64,000 bases of DNA from Flabesymbios commensalis (GCA_964017125.1 OZ024903.1:86254747-86318746); one strand, 5' to 3'; shown: positions 1-11,739, numbered from the stretch's first letter. A program made the numbers and translations. Notes: a model not told the origin generated them from the sequence alone.

Positions 1-7
1 AAAATCA

Positions 8-75
8 TTGTTGTCAGTGACTCCTGTGGACTCCATACTATTGAAATTAATAAAGATGATTTATCAAGATTACGG
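8..75 (+). repeat. Left terminal inverted repeat of the Academ-like element
   Basis: Pairs with 4670-4738 on the opposite strand. The most conserved core is ACTCCATACTATTGAA, followed by AATAATAAA-like sequence and AGATTAC; mismatches are scattered, as in an old copy. Confidence 0.8.
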
Positions 76-578
76 AAAAAAAAATCCATCAATTTTTAGC
101 AAAGTTATAAGCGTTTTCCTCCCCCTACTCCCAAAGACGCCCAAACAATGTAAAGCAATATAACATGTGATGTGTGCTTAATTTCAACTGTTTTCGCTAC
201 CATTCCCGTGGAAGTGTTAACATTAATCATTATGGACGCACCATTTGATATCTGGGGGGGGGGAGGGCTAGAAAAAAATTGAAATAAATAATTTGTCGCC
301 ACAAAAGTCAGAAAAAAAAGTTTGTTGAAAATGTAGGCAGAAAAAAAAGTTTGAACAGAAAAAACACCAAATGGTAACGTACATAATAGGGAAAGCATAC
401 GACAATGGTGCGTCCCTTATTGAAACATTAATTTAATTTTATGTGATAAATAGTACAGGTATTGAATAATTTATATTATGCCAATGGAGATGGATGAAGC
501 TTTGGTATTGCATGGGGCTGCTGGAATATTGAGAAAGAGCATGGCAGACTCCCGATACCTACATATCTGCTGCAAAGA

Positions 579-3500
579 TTGAAGTGGGTCACTGTAGGAG
601 TGAGGTTCCAGATGTCCTGTACGAATTCATTGTCAAGAGCACAAGTGCTAGGGATTCCAGAAGTCACCACAACCAGTGAATCAGACGTGCCTGATCTCCG
701 AGTCCTAGCAATATGCCACAACATCATCGCTCTGTGCCAAAACTGTCCTACTCTAACGCTGGGGCTTGCCTTACAGGCTCACCACGATGTTGGCAGCATG
801 CATCTGATGCATCCGTTGCCAAAGACCAGATCTCACAGGCTGGATATGTTCATGTAACACGAGGTATACATAGTGTGAACACTTTTTGTGGACGCTGCCA
901 TCGACAACTTTTATCAGAATGAAGACACGCTTGATGGGAAAACCAACACCCATTCCATGGCTGCCGTCGCTGCCGTCCTCTACCAAAGATAGGGAACCCT
1001 CAATGATGATGAAAGCATTCCGAGAACAGGGAAGAAGGCATTGGACGTCACAGAATATACTGAAGAGCCCCTGCACCGACATGCCAAGCCACAACAGATG
1101 CCAGAACCACCGCTCATGCTCGCTGCCTCCCTGTTGGAAGTAGACAAGGGTGTCATAGCAAAGGCAGGGACAAAGACTTGGTGTGGGAGCTAGGAAGGTT
1201 TGCAAGTAAGCTAACACACACCATCCCTGCATGGAGTGGCTTCAATGCCATGGCATCTGACAAAACTGTCCCAGTTACCACTATCAGGTACCTTCCCTTC
1301 ATACATGCACCACCTACAGACCTCTCCACCATATATACGACCTTGCTGAAGTTGGTGAGTGTAGCCCAGAAGTCGGGGCAGCCTCACTTTCTCGTCACTG
1401 GAGACTTAAGTAGCCATATACCTCAAGGCACAGCAGATACTGTGGGGCAAGCCAGAGTCCCTAGCAGGGGAAGTGACAATGCGACTTGGTGGCATGCATA
1501 TCCTCATGGCATTCATTACCAGTATTGGCAAGCTATTTGGGGATGATGGCCTCCTGTCGCTTCTGATAGTAACATATGTGTATGCTGATGCCACTGCTCG
1601 TCAGATGCTTCCAGGCAAGCAGTTTACCAGGGCTGTCAGGGGAATCAAGCAGGTGCTCGAAGCCTTGTCCCATGACACAGACCACGCTATCACAGACTTG
1701 CAGCACACCTTCCGGGCCAAGGACAAGGACTCTTCCAGACAGATGATCGTCAACCTGGATACGTCTGGGGTGACAGAGGCACTTAGGCAGCTCCAGGCAA
1801 TGGGCAGATCCCAGTCTGCGACATTCGAATTCTGGGACAACTTCATGGACTCGGCACACATCATGCTCAGACTGCTCATGGCAGAACGTGATGGTGACTT
1901 CGACCTGCACGCGGATGCTGTCTGTGAGACGATTCCATTTATATGTGGTGGGAGAAACAACTATGTCAAATACACCCCTGTTTACGTGGCTGAGATGAGA
2001 CAGCTGGAGACTCAACAGTCCGATGCCTACAAGCAGCTTCAAAGTGGAGCCTTTGTGGTCCGTCGACCACCCAAGCGCCAGTTCAACTGTGTTCCCACTG
2101 GCCAGGCTCTGGAACAAACAGTCAGCCGTGAGGCCAAAAGCCATGGAGGTATCATTGGTTTTACACTGCGAAAAGGAGCACAACTGCGATGGCTTCTTAC
2201 CAGACATGTCACTGGTTTCTATGCAGAGGCAATGGAGATTATATGCACCACAACATCTAGACCAGCCATCCACGAAGAGCTTGGCAGTTCGAAAATGAAA
2301 AGGGATGCCTCAGATGTGATCAACATTGTAACTGGACAGGTTGCAACACAAGAAGTGGAGGAATCACGATTAAGGCATTTGCGGTCATGCGGAAACCGCT
2401 ACTGACAGACAAGCAGAGTAAGTTGATGTGCAGCACTGAGGTCTTGTTTCGACGTCTGCTGTCAGTCTCAAAGACGACAAACATTGATCTCTAGAAAGTG
2501 CTGGAACATGAACTGGCTGATGTACCTCCCGCAAACTTCAACGACGATGGCACAATATGAAATCTGAATATGTCTGACATGGCGAAGAAACTAGAGTCAG
2601 TGTGTGCTGAAGTTCATACCCTACCGAAGGTCTTGAACCAACCTGACAACATTGGCTATGTCATTAATGGAATGGCAATGCTACAATCACTGAACAAATC
2701 CTACTTCAAGATATTTGATGATCTGTCGCAACAAGTTCTGAAGAAAATAGTGAGACTGCTTGAACAGGAAGACCTAGGAACCAATGTTGTCACAGTCGTG
2801 TTTGACAGGTATGACAAAGATGACTAAATAAAGCAGATGGAGCGTCTATGGGGAGATGGAGAGCCCCTCGCGCCGAAGATACCTGTAAGTGACCGTTGGG
2901 GTCTCTAGTGTAGGGTCGCAATGGCGGACGAGGGAAACTGCCCAATCTTCACCACTTCAACACAAACTTCCTTCCCCGTCGAATCGACAGTTCCAAATAA
3001 ATCATAAAACTCTTTCTCCACTTGTCATGTTTATTCGTTAGACATCTGGCAACAACAAAGCACAACCTCCGCGCACGGCACGTCCTGTTTGACTCAGAGA
3101 GAGCGACCTACGGCACGTCCGTAGTCGCCGAGTGTAACGTCTGAAGTGCGGGAAAAGTACCAAGACTGCATGGGCTCCAACTGTGTGCGCCCGGCACATA
3201 GGTACGGAAACGAGGCAGTCGTCCACAGCCTCTCGCGTCCGGGAAGCCGGGGATAACTGCCACATGAACTTAACGAAGTAAGGATCCTACACGTCCACCT
3301 CGGCGTGCTGGAGAGACCACACCCAGTCATCAAATCACCAGTTCCCGTGAAGTGCAAAACTACCGACTCTTCCTAAAAGGCTCAGTAAACAAGGCCGCCC
3401 TGTCTGCATTTGTGTGCGAATCAATTGCTGCCAGTGCACCAGCTCAACTGAAACAGAATAACATCACCGTCAAGTTGGTCACTAACTCTGGAGTAGTGTC

Positions 3501-4345
3501 CTCCATGTCATTGACCTGGCAACCACCCACACTAGGTTCATCGTTTGCTGTGATGATACAGACGTCCTGGTGATTCTGCTCTTTTACTATAACAGACAGC
3601 TTCTGGCTGATGAAGTCTACATGCATGCTGGTCACGCTGGAAAAATTGTCACTCGAGAGCGATACATTCCCATCCACGCAATCGCTGGACAGCTTGGCAA
3701 CAGAGTAAGTTCATGTCTCCTGCTGCCCATACAATAACTGGGTGTGATACCTCCAGCACGTTTTTTCAAGATTGGCAAGCGTAGGCCGACAGCCTTCACA
3801 AAGTTGATAGAGCACATCGACTCTGTCCAACAGCTATCTAAGTTTGGAGGATCGTCTTCACTGAGCATCTCACTGGACACTGCTTGGAGATAATGTATGG
3901 TAAGAGGAGCAAGAACTGCAACACGCTTGATGAGCTGAGGTATGCACTGACTTCACCAACCGACAAACAAGCAGCCATGCTGCCACCAACAGAGGACACC
4001 TTCAAGCAGCATGTCATGAGGGCACTGTTCCAGGCAATGATACGACTTCAAAGCCATGTTGCAAAGCCAGAGGTAAAGGACCCTTTAGCCTATGAATGGG
4101 CCAGAGGAGAAGAAGGAGCCCTGGGGCACAATCTCTATGAGAAACAATGTGCTCCACTTGAAGTCAAAGACATCACCCATCTCTACTGCAATGACAAGGA
4201 TTTCAAGGTGTCGGGTAAAAGTCCTTGCCTCCTGGCCAGACTGCTTTGTATTGAGTCATGCGCCTGCAGCAGCACAGACTGCCCAAACAGTTCCACGGCA
4301 CAGCACGGTGAATCTGATGATGAAGTCAGTGACAATGAGGACTAA
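579..4345 (+). pseudogene. Academ-like transposase with XPG/FEN-like nuclease motifs (broken)
   Basis: Readable blocks in order: a segment with RVLAICHNIIALCQN (579-780); DNFYQNEDTLDGK (about 890-1013); IPAWSGFN followed by YLPFIHAPPTDLSTIYTTLL (1178-1410); the longest intact block, 1473-2405, with RLGGMHILMAF, the ALEQTVSREAKSHGGIIGFT stretch and LRWLLTRHVTGFYA; HELADVPP (about 2510); NGMAMLQS and VFDRY (2570-2812); after the LTR insertion NYRLFLKGSVNKAALSAFVC (about 3350); DDTDVLVILL (3552-3581); YIPIHAI; HTITGCDTS (3728-3754); DELRYALTS and MLPPTEDTFKQHV; and a Cys-rich tail ending in CIESCACSSTDCPN. The DTDV and GCDT/IGK motifs resemble the acidic and helix-hairpin-helix parts of XPG/FEN nucleases; this is inference. 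At least five changes of frame and several in-frame stops show that it is dead. Start uncertain: coding similarity begins near 579 but the true first codon may lie upstream. Confidence 0.75.
2849..3291 (-). mobile_element. Solo-LTR-like fossil inserted in the transposon
   Basis: A GC-richer 443-bp block, read on the minus strand, begins TGTAGGATCC and ends in CA. It is flanked by a near-perfect 6-bp duplication (CGTCTA left, CGTCCA right). A 443-bp inverted copy lies at 5201-5643, about 94% identical by eye, with a long central stretch free of differences. An AATAAA signal sits in the middle (GAATAAACATGAC). TG...CA ends, a 6-bp duplication, a polyadenylation signal and no coding capacity suit a solo LTR of a Ty3/gypsy- or retrovirus-like element; the exact family cannot be named. 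It is younger than the transposon it interrupts. Confidence 0.65.
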
Positions 4346-4669
4346 ACCAGGAAACAGCCATATACACAACAAAGACAATTATACTGAATGTTATAATGAC
4401 TGTTACCGACGTACTCACCATCGATATTGATGTTGCTTAACCCAACCGCGGGCGATGTTTTAGTAAAGGTCATTTAGTAAGAAACATAATAAATAAGCAA
4501 ATTATTGAAAATATGACACTTACAACACCAACTGTCATACAAAGTGAGAAACTGTTCAACACACCGTTAAAATGAAAATTATGGAAAATTGTTGAGATAT
4601 TTCCAGTGTTGGGAAATAAAACTGCCATAATTTTGCTAAACAGTGATGAATTTTCATTTGTATTTTCCC

Positions 4670-4738
4670 TTGTAATCTAGATACATCATGTTTATTATTT
4701 TCAATAGTATGGAGTCCACAAGGGTCACCCACAACAAC
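4670..4738 (-). repeat. Right terminal inverted repeat of the Academ-like element
   Basis: Reverse complement of the left end at 8-75, including the shared CAATAGTATGGAGTCCAC block. It closes the element about 390 bp downstream of the last coding block. Confidence 0.8.
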
Positions 4739-5200
4739 GAGTGTCCTAATTATATTTCACAAATTGCACAAAAAAAATATCATGGAATTTAGCCTTTATT
4801 TCACTTTGTGTCACATTAGTTGGCTTGTTCTGAGACTAAGATTGCTTGAGCTAGAGGTGGGAACCTATTAGAGATACTTCTAGGTAGTTTTTAACCTACA
4901 CAGTCTTGCCAGAATGTAAATTATCACAATGAGAAAAAGGCGCTAAATCCGCCGGTGAAAATCGAGGGTCATCTGGGAAACATGTCTGTAGAATACCCCT
5001 ACCACCAAATTAAAATGTGACAACCATCCATTTTCAACATCACATATATATATCTTAAAAAAAAAAGGTTCGCTTTGTTCTACGGTGGGGAGGGGTTACT
5101 CCTTAAATAAGCTCTTTTCTGAGAATGGCAGGTACATTATATGAAGGCCTACGTGTCACCAGTCTAGCAGATCATCCACCGTTAACAAGTGAAGTACATC
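4739..5200. other. Spacer without recognised genes
   Basis: AT-rich sequence between the transposon end and the second solo LTR. Nothing coding or structured stands out except a short A tract near 5057. The 6-bp TACATC at its end is the target duplication of the next element. Confidence 0.5.
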
Positions 5201-5643
5201 TGTAGGATCCTGACTTCGTTAAGTTTAGGCGGCAGTTATCCCCGGCTTCTCGGACGCGAGAAGCTGTGGACGACCGCCTCGTTTCCGTACCTTGGTGCCG
5301 GGCGCACACAATTGCAGCCCATGCGGTCTCGGTACTTTTCCCGCACTTCAGACGTTACACTCGGCGACTACGGACGTGCCGTAGGTCGCTCTCTCTGAGT
5401 CAAACAGGACGTGCCGTGCGCGGAGGTTGTGCTTTGTTGTTGCCAGATGTCTAACGAATAAACATGACAAGTAGAGAAAAAGCTTTATGATTCATTTGGA
5501 ACCGTCGACTCGACGGGGAAGGAAGTTTGTGTTGAAATGGTAAAGATTGGGCAGTTTCCCTCGTCCGCCATTACGACCCTACACTAGAGACTCCAACGGT
5601 CACTTACAGGTACTTTCGGCGCGAGTTGCTCTCCATCTCACCA
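5201..5643 (+). mobile_element. Solo-LTR-like fossil, second copy
   Basis: Same 443-bp unit as 2849-3291, opposite orientation, with TG...CA ends and a perfect 6-bp TACATC duplication at 5195-5200 and 5644-5649. Equal length and perfect flanks indicate independent insertions, not a local rearrangement. The GC-rich interior gives open frames on both strands in both copies, but these only mirror the repeat and are not genes. Confidence 0.7.
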
Positions 5644-5649
5644 TACATC

Positions 5650-6179
5650 CATGGTGGATTAAATCGGCTCCATTTAAACCTCACAACCTGTGAGTGATTA
5701 GTATAATTATGCTACAATAAAACATTGACTCTACCAACCCAATTAATTATGGACTCTGGACTCTGGTGGTGTCACATGAGAGTTCATAATACCGTAGTCT
5801 TTGCTCAATGACATTATGTCCCCAATATAATTTAAACAAACTTTACATTCTTTAGTTCCGAGGCCAAAAAGATCGATGTCCGATGATTTAAGTAGTTATA
5901 TATTTTGGGATATAATACACTGCCCAGACCCCAGCTCATATAAACGTAAAAGAAGAACTGGTGATTGCACAACTTCTTCACTTGTTTTGTATCATGCGAT
6001 ATGGAAATATTCACACTGACGAATAAAAAACTTAATAGGCTACTAAACCGCCATCGCCCTCCTGACTTAAAATAATTATGGTTTCAACATTTATGTAGGA
6101 CTATTAGACTAGCTAGCTGAGTCAGCTCTTATGTCGTGTAACATATATTGCCCTCAATTAGAATGTGTAAGACACATTG
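5650..6179. other. Intergenic, nothing recognised
   Basis: AT-rich unique-looking sequence. A 60-codon open frame on the minus strand here has no recognisable motif and is treated as chance. Confidence 0.5.
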
Positions 6180-6355
6180 TGCAAGAAAAACATGTTCCAC
6201 TGTTGATCATGTATTTAGTGTGACGTACATGCCATATGATATATATATCACTTTCTAAAAAGACAAAGCTATTTTACGCTTTCATTGATTACCAAAATGC
6301 GTTTGACACAATCTGGCAATCTGAATTATGGTCCCAACTCATTGCAACGTGTTGA
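6180..6355 (+). pseudogene. LINE reverse-transcriptase fragment
   Basis: Two adjoining frames give parts of a non-LTR retrotransposon RT. CSTVDHVFSV comes near 6197, followed by FIDYQNAFDTIWQSELW at 6281-6331. The latter is RT motif A (F-x-D-x-x-x-A-F-D), with the first catalytic Asp preserved. The frame changes between the two and ends at a stop (6353-6355). Only about 60 residues remain. The DHIF-type motif also occurs in the larger LINE at 14.9-17.6 kb, so both may belong to related clades. Confidence 0.7.
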
Positions 6356-7353
6356 AGAGTTTCTTACTGCTGAGGAAACTGATCTATTCATGACATAGGC
6401 TACTCGACGTGTGATAGCTTAAAGCGACACAATCAGGCTAAAATCATCACATAATCAGTATTTTTATTTGGCTACTTAATATGGCCATAAGATGTGAACA
6501 TGTCCATATACTAGAGTTTCGGAAGTCTTTAATATTTTGGGCTGCTGTGGCAACGTAGCAAGTCTGCAAGTTATTCCAACAGCGGTATAGCACACAGGCA
6601 GAGCATGGAACAGCCCATAGAATAATGCCAAATGATATAAACTGATGCCACAGCAGCAATTGTCCAAATTTGTCTTCTGGGCACAGAAGCATATTTATCA
6701 CTTAAACAAGTCATACACAGCAACCTACTAAAACTAGCGACCCCTTATCATTTTAGTTTGATAGCATTTGGGCGATTTTATAAGAGCATCATGCTCATCC
6801 TAAATTTCGACAATTGAAGAAATGACCAGAGACATTTGTTTGTTTGCTATCATGTCATATACTTGCTTGCTATCGTGACACAATTGCTATTGTGACTTCA
6901 AAAATTAAATTGTAAAATTTAGGACGGAATAGAATAAGTCCTTCATCATGGTCTACTTGGCATGGAATTATTGTTCTGAAAAATAGCTCCTGGTACAATT
7001 TTTTCTGTTGATTATATTGTGCGGCAGCATGACTGCAACAAATATCATTTCACCCGCAGTGGTCATTTTAAAATTGGTATATCGTGACAATCGGACGAAA
7101 TGTTTTTTTTTAGCACTGGGGTACCTTATTAGGACTATATTTTTAGCGTTTAAAAACTTTCCGTCCTGAAAATTAATTTTTGAGTTATTATTTTACTTTT
7201 CAAGTGAGAAAGGCTTTTACAATCCCTGTGATGGTGATATTGGTGACTGTCACGTATCTAACCTTTTCAATAGTAAAAAACATTAGGAAGATAGAGTAAT
7301 TAGTGTTTATGTTATTCAATTCTCTATTTCTTGGACAAAACATGCTGCTATTC
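6356..7353. other. Intergenic with one weak inverted pair
   Basis: No gene seen. TTTAGGACGGAA near 6917-6928 is mirrored by TTCCGTCCTGAAAA near 7159-7172, within a longer AT-rich inverted match, so a small degenerate TIR element of about 290 bp (6898-7187) is possible. The 60-85-codon frames here lack motifs. Confidence 0.35.
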
Positions 7354-7441
7354 CCAGCAAACGTAAGACGTTGGCCCAATGTCGAGCCAACGCCGTAGAC
7401 GGTGGGCCAACAGTAAACCAACGTTGAGCCGTGTTTGCTGG
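7354..7441. mobile_element. Short palindromic MITE (GTTGGCCCAA family)
   Basis: An 88-bp element with mirrored ends, CCAGCAAACG on the left and TGTTTGCTGG on the right, and an interior of repeated TTGGCC/GCCAAC words around CCGTAGACGG. At least eight more loci in the window share this vocabulary. It can fold on itself almost completely. Superfamily not assignable. Confidence 0.65.
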
Positions 7442-7693
7442 ATTGTGACTATTTTTGTCAAATCGACCGTATAGGCCTACCTTTTTCCGGTACACATTTT
7501 TCTGCTGATTCTATTGTAACTGAAAAACAAAATTTGACAAACATTTGTTTGACCACTACAATACCCTACTTCAGGGCTTCTGTTTTAGCTTTCAAATTAT
7601 CGCCAGTCACCTGAAATTATGACCCGGAAAGACAATAAATGTTGTAGCATTTTTTTAAAATATTAACAATCTTATTTTTAAATTTAATGAACG

Positions 7694-8540
7694 TAGGGGA
7701 GGACAAGGAGAACTGGGACACCATTTCACTGTCGTCATTTAACCTACTTGGTGTCTTACTGTTATGACTTTTATAAGTTTGTATATATCTATCATATTGT
7801 CTGGGGATATTATTATGTAGGGCCTACTATTATTTACCATTTTAGTGAGATGTTATTGGAAGAAGTTTTGTCCACCTGTTGAAAAAAAAGTTTAAAACGT
7901 GGAGAACTGGGACATCGCAAGGAGAAGTGGGTTAGCTGACGGGGTAAAGTGGGACAGTTTAACGTATCTCTTTACATCCATCGATATTGTAACTAAAGGG
8001 AATTATAAACAGATGTAACTGGATAAACAAAGTGTATGAACATATTTACATTATTAATATGCAATATATCAAGAAGTGATACACTTATGTGGAGAAGTGG
8101 GACACCCACGGGGGGAAGTGGGACGTCATGTCCCAGTTCTCCCCATACATGCCATTACGTACGTATAGTCCCAGTTCTTCCCATGCCTACCAGATTTATA
8201 ACCCATTCACTTAATAATCAAAATAGTAAGCAACATTTAGCTTATACATATCCACGAAGAAGGTAGAAAGGATACCTCAAACACAGTAAATGTGAGGTAC
8301 TGTACATATTCAGCTTGCTTTACACATCTACACAAAGGCAGAAAAACAAGTTTTTATACTCAAAATTATAGTTTTGTCACTTCTAACAAAGTTGTCTGCA
8401 ATTTGATTCTGAAGAGATCTATGGTGAAGGCAACTAAGGACCACAGAAACATGTTTCATAGAAGCTGATTGGCCGAAAACAACGGGCGGTATCAGTGGTG
8501 TCCAGCTCTCCCCTATCCCAGTTATCCCCGTCCTCCCCTA
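7694..8540. mobile_element. Non-autonomous TIR element with GAGAACTGGGACA repeats
   Basis: Ends are TAGGGGAGGAC (7694) and the mirrored GTCCTCCCCTA (8530-8540), then related words inward (GAGAACTGGGACA left, TCCCAGTTATCCCC right). The same phrase recurs near 7900, 7945, 8093 and 8115 and inverted near 8140 and 8170, like repeated transposase-binding sites. Terminal TA could be a TA target duplication, suggesting a Tc1/mariner-type relative; this is inference. No coding capacity. Confidence 0.65.
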
Positions 8541-8933
8541 GGCTATAAAGCAACACGTAAAATTAAAAAATAAATTCCTTAGTTATCATTTATTACTTCG
8601 TTTGACACTTCATTGTCTATTTATTAAGGAAAACATCTAAAAACTTGTTGTAACTGTTTAAACAATATAGGCCCTATATAAACAAGTTGAATTTTTAATT
8701 CAATATTTGGTGTCCAATTTACCTCAGAAAAATAAATCATCTATTTTTATGTCCATTTATTCAATAAATTGAGTTACTGAATTTCTACTGACAACTACGA
8801 AAGAGAGGAGCACTTTTTCACTTCGAATACTCGACAGAAACGTTCATTATGAATGTAACCTGGTAACAGACCAACAAACAAAATATATTTAAACATAAAT
8901 TCTGTTCTTTTCTTGGCTATGTTAGGCCACTTC

Positions 8934-9258
8934 GTTTAATTTCTCTGTTTTAGATCAGAAAAAATCCAAAATCTAATGAGGGAGGGCGGTAAAAAACACA
9001 TTAAAAAAAACATTAAACATATTTTTGGAAAAGGTAATGACGGCGCAGAAATAAAAAAAACTTTTGACCTATTTTAAGAAAAGCTGATGAGGGCGACGAA
9101 AAAAAAATAGCTGGATAAATGTTTTTTATCTTTCGAAATAAACTTGTTTTTTTTCGGATTTTTTTTTTTTTATCTCTCAAAATGTTTTTTTTTTTGGTAA
9201 TGCGCAGCCTAAATCTAATGCGCGCGCTCATCTAAAACAGAAAAAAACATAGTGGCCT
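8934..9258. mobile_element. Short TIR element with purine-rich core
   Basis: AGGCCAC and CTGTTTTAGAT in the left arm (8934-8990) are mirrored by ATCTAAAACAG and GTGGCCT in the right arm (9200-9258), an imperfect inverted repeat of about 60 bp. The core is dominated by A runs and T runs; a 72-codon minus-strand frame rich in Lys and Phe is a by-product of these and is not a gene. Confidence 0.55.
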
Positions 9259-9970
9259 TAAGAAACAACACGATTTTTTTTATTTTGTCATGCGCCCTTG
9301 TCAGGGCTGTCAAAAAATATTATAAAATATTCAACACCAGTGTGAATTACTCATGTCCTTTCAGTTGTGAGAGTTCTCACACAAACTTACTTGTAATAAC
9401 TGGGTACATCTAAAATATAGTTCATAATGCAACCACTGGAATCATAAATAAAACATTTTAATTAAAGATTTTACATATAATTTTTTAATAAAGATATATT
9501 TTAACCCAATGTTGGTATCGTAGGACTATGCTATAAACAGTTATGTTGATGTTGATGTAATGTCTATTTGTGTTATCATTGATAAGGCATGGTTAGAGCA
9601 TAGCGTACTGCGTGAAAGCGCCATCTGTATCCCAGGAAACTTATCACTCGGGAATTAGCGGGGCTCCAGAAGAGTGTTCCCAGAATTGTGTAAACATTAT
9701 GAGAACAATATAGTATAGTGTGTGGAAGATGATCGGCCATATTGACCCAGCCGACAACAACACGCTCCAATATATTCCAAATATTGATCAATATTGGGAA
9801 AACGTCTTGTGTTTGCTGACACACTGTAGCATCAATTTGTATTTATAAACAGTAACGTTAGGCATAGGCATATCACCCACTTCTCAAGCTTATTTCATTC
9901 TACATTAGGCCTATAATTTAATTTATAAATAAGCATTTTGAAATACTACAAACAAAGACTAAACGTTTTT
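9259..9970. other. Intergenic, nothing recognised
   Basis: AT-rich. An 82-codon minus-strand frame near 9576-9824 shows no family motif; I leave it out as a gene. Confidence 0.45.
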
Positions 9971-11739
9971 GGGTGAATATACAATTTAAGGGTCATTTGG
10001 TGTCTTTTGGCTATTCTGAGCGAATTTATGCATTGTGTGGGTCCGAATTTATTTAATATTGTCCTATGGGCAATACGATAAGCTGAGAACAAAAAATAAT
10101 TCAATATCTCTGACGAATATTTTTTTATTCAACATGCAATGTGCTTAAATACAAGAATTTGTACACAAATGCAATGTCTCCCAATATCTAACACCTGAAA
10201 CATAGACTGTTTTACCATGGAAGATCTCTTGAAAATAACTTAACCCCGAGTTATTTTGTAGCGCAATTGTTATGTTCAACGGAATTTATTCATATACAGA
10301 CATGAACTCAATATAAAAATTTGCCAAGAATACATTTACTGAGGCTTTTTAGCTGTCTCACGCAAACCGGTCAACTCAGCAACGCCAGTGTTATCTACAC
10401 TCCTTAAATTGTGGTGTGATACCATTCAATTACTTTGATATATGCAGAGACAGCTGCAAAGTCCCAATATTTTGAGGTAGGTGAAATATTTGTAAACATT
10501 TAATCTGAACTGCTATCTTATAACCAAAACAATCACCCCTGAAGCGTATTCAATTTCTGTGTCAACTCAGAAACGCTCATAATTTAGCAAAAAATCATTG
10601 AAAACATGTTAAACTGAACAAAGTGCTTGATAATGATGGCCATCCCCCTACCGCATCGTTGGGCAATGATACATCTATTTTAAATACATTAAAGATCGTT
10701 TTATGTTGTCCGTATTCAACTCAGCAACATTATTATTTCGATCAACTCAGCAACGTTTATGAGTTGATCACTCAACTCAGAAACGTTGCTGAGTTGACCA
10801 AATTTAGCTTTCTGTCTCACTAATGTAATTAAGACTAAAAACGTAACTCTATAAATGTAAAATGCAATTTAAAAATACGTTTTCAATTAAATTAGACTGA
10901 GAGCGTATTCGCTTATGTAGACATTTTTACAACAATGAAAAAACGTTTCTGAGTTGAAAACAAAAACGTTGCTGAGTTTACTGAATTCTGCTTTCTGTCC
11001 CTCTTTTTGTAATTAAAACTGAAATTTTAACTCCGTCAATGTGAAATGCAGTTGAAAAGAAGCTGCTTTTGATTGAATTAGAGTGAGAGAGTATTTTAGA
11101 AGTTGTTTACATAAATAAAACTACAAATAACACTTAGTCAAATTTCTAAATCAAATTTACCCTCATTATATTGGCATGTATGTATTGTACAATGGCCTCC
11201 GAAATACATTTTCAAATTAGGCTTGTTATGATCCCATTTCTTTTTTGTCTTTATGATGATGAACCAATTTTTTTAAAGAAAATGGGGCTCAAGTGTTTAG
11301 AGATCTCGTAGATGCACTCAAAACATGCCTTTTACGTGCAATTATCGTGCTTTATCAACTCAGACACGATAATGTCAACTCAGCAACTATATAATTTCAC
11401 AATAAAATCACTGTTCTGTCTTAGGAATTTTTATTTCAAAAAGTGTTATAACTACTAACATATCAATAAACTATCATACAAAGCAATTTATGATCTTTAA
11501 AATTTGAAAATGATCAAATATATATATATAATTCGTTGCTGAGTTGACATTTTATTTTTACGGTCCTTCACAAGTACACATATTTTTTTTGAAATCTGTT
11601 TGAGATTAAGCTCTGATATTTTAAATGTGTATCACATAGACCCTACCCTCAATATCTGACCCTAGTATATATAATTTGAAGCGACTTATTTTTTTTCAAA
11701 AATACAGATTGAAAGACCCCTTAAATTGTATATTCACCC
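9971..11739. mobile_element. TIR element with repeated GTCAACTCAGCAACG motif
   Basis: Ends are mirrored: GGGTGAATATACAATTTAAG at 9971 and its reverse complement ending at 11739. The flanks share TTTT on both sides. Inside, CAACTCAGCAACG or a close variant occurs at about 10370, 10561, 10713, 10741 and 10774, inverted at about 10786, 10943 and 10967, again direct at about 11355 and 11376, and inverted at about 11533. Dense repeated motifs in both orientations inside TIRs look like transposase-binding sites of a non-autonomous element of about 1.77 kb. No plausible protein is encoded. Confidence 0.65.

Larger units (their letters stand above)
8..4738 (+). mobile_element. Academ-like DNA transposon, decayed, with long TIRs
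   Basis: A single element is bounded by imperfect inverted repeats of about 65 bp: the left end near 8-75 matches the reverse complement of 4670-4738, sharing the block GTGGACTCCATACTATTGAA. Between them lies one long degenerate plus-strand coding region (579-4345) from a transposon protein family I recognise by motif. About 580 bp of AT-rich sequence precedes the coding region and about 390 bp follows it. A 443-bp LTR-like insertion splits it at 2849-3291, so the pre-insertion length was about 4.3 kb. No target duplication is visible because the left end abuts the window edge. Academ assignment is inference from the nuclease-like motifs and Cys-rich tail; the TIRs themselves are directly seen. 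Confidence 0.7.

Noticed and set aside
3038-5454. GC-rich frames of 62-87 codons with matching peptides at 3.1 and 5.3 kb
   Set aside because: The similarity is due to the inverted pair of solo-LTR-like units; the peptides have no motif and occur on both strands.
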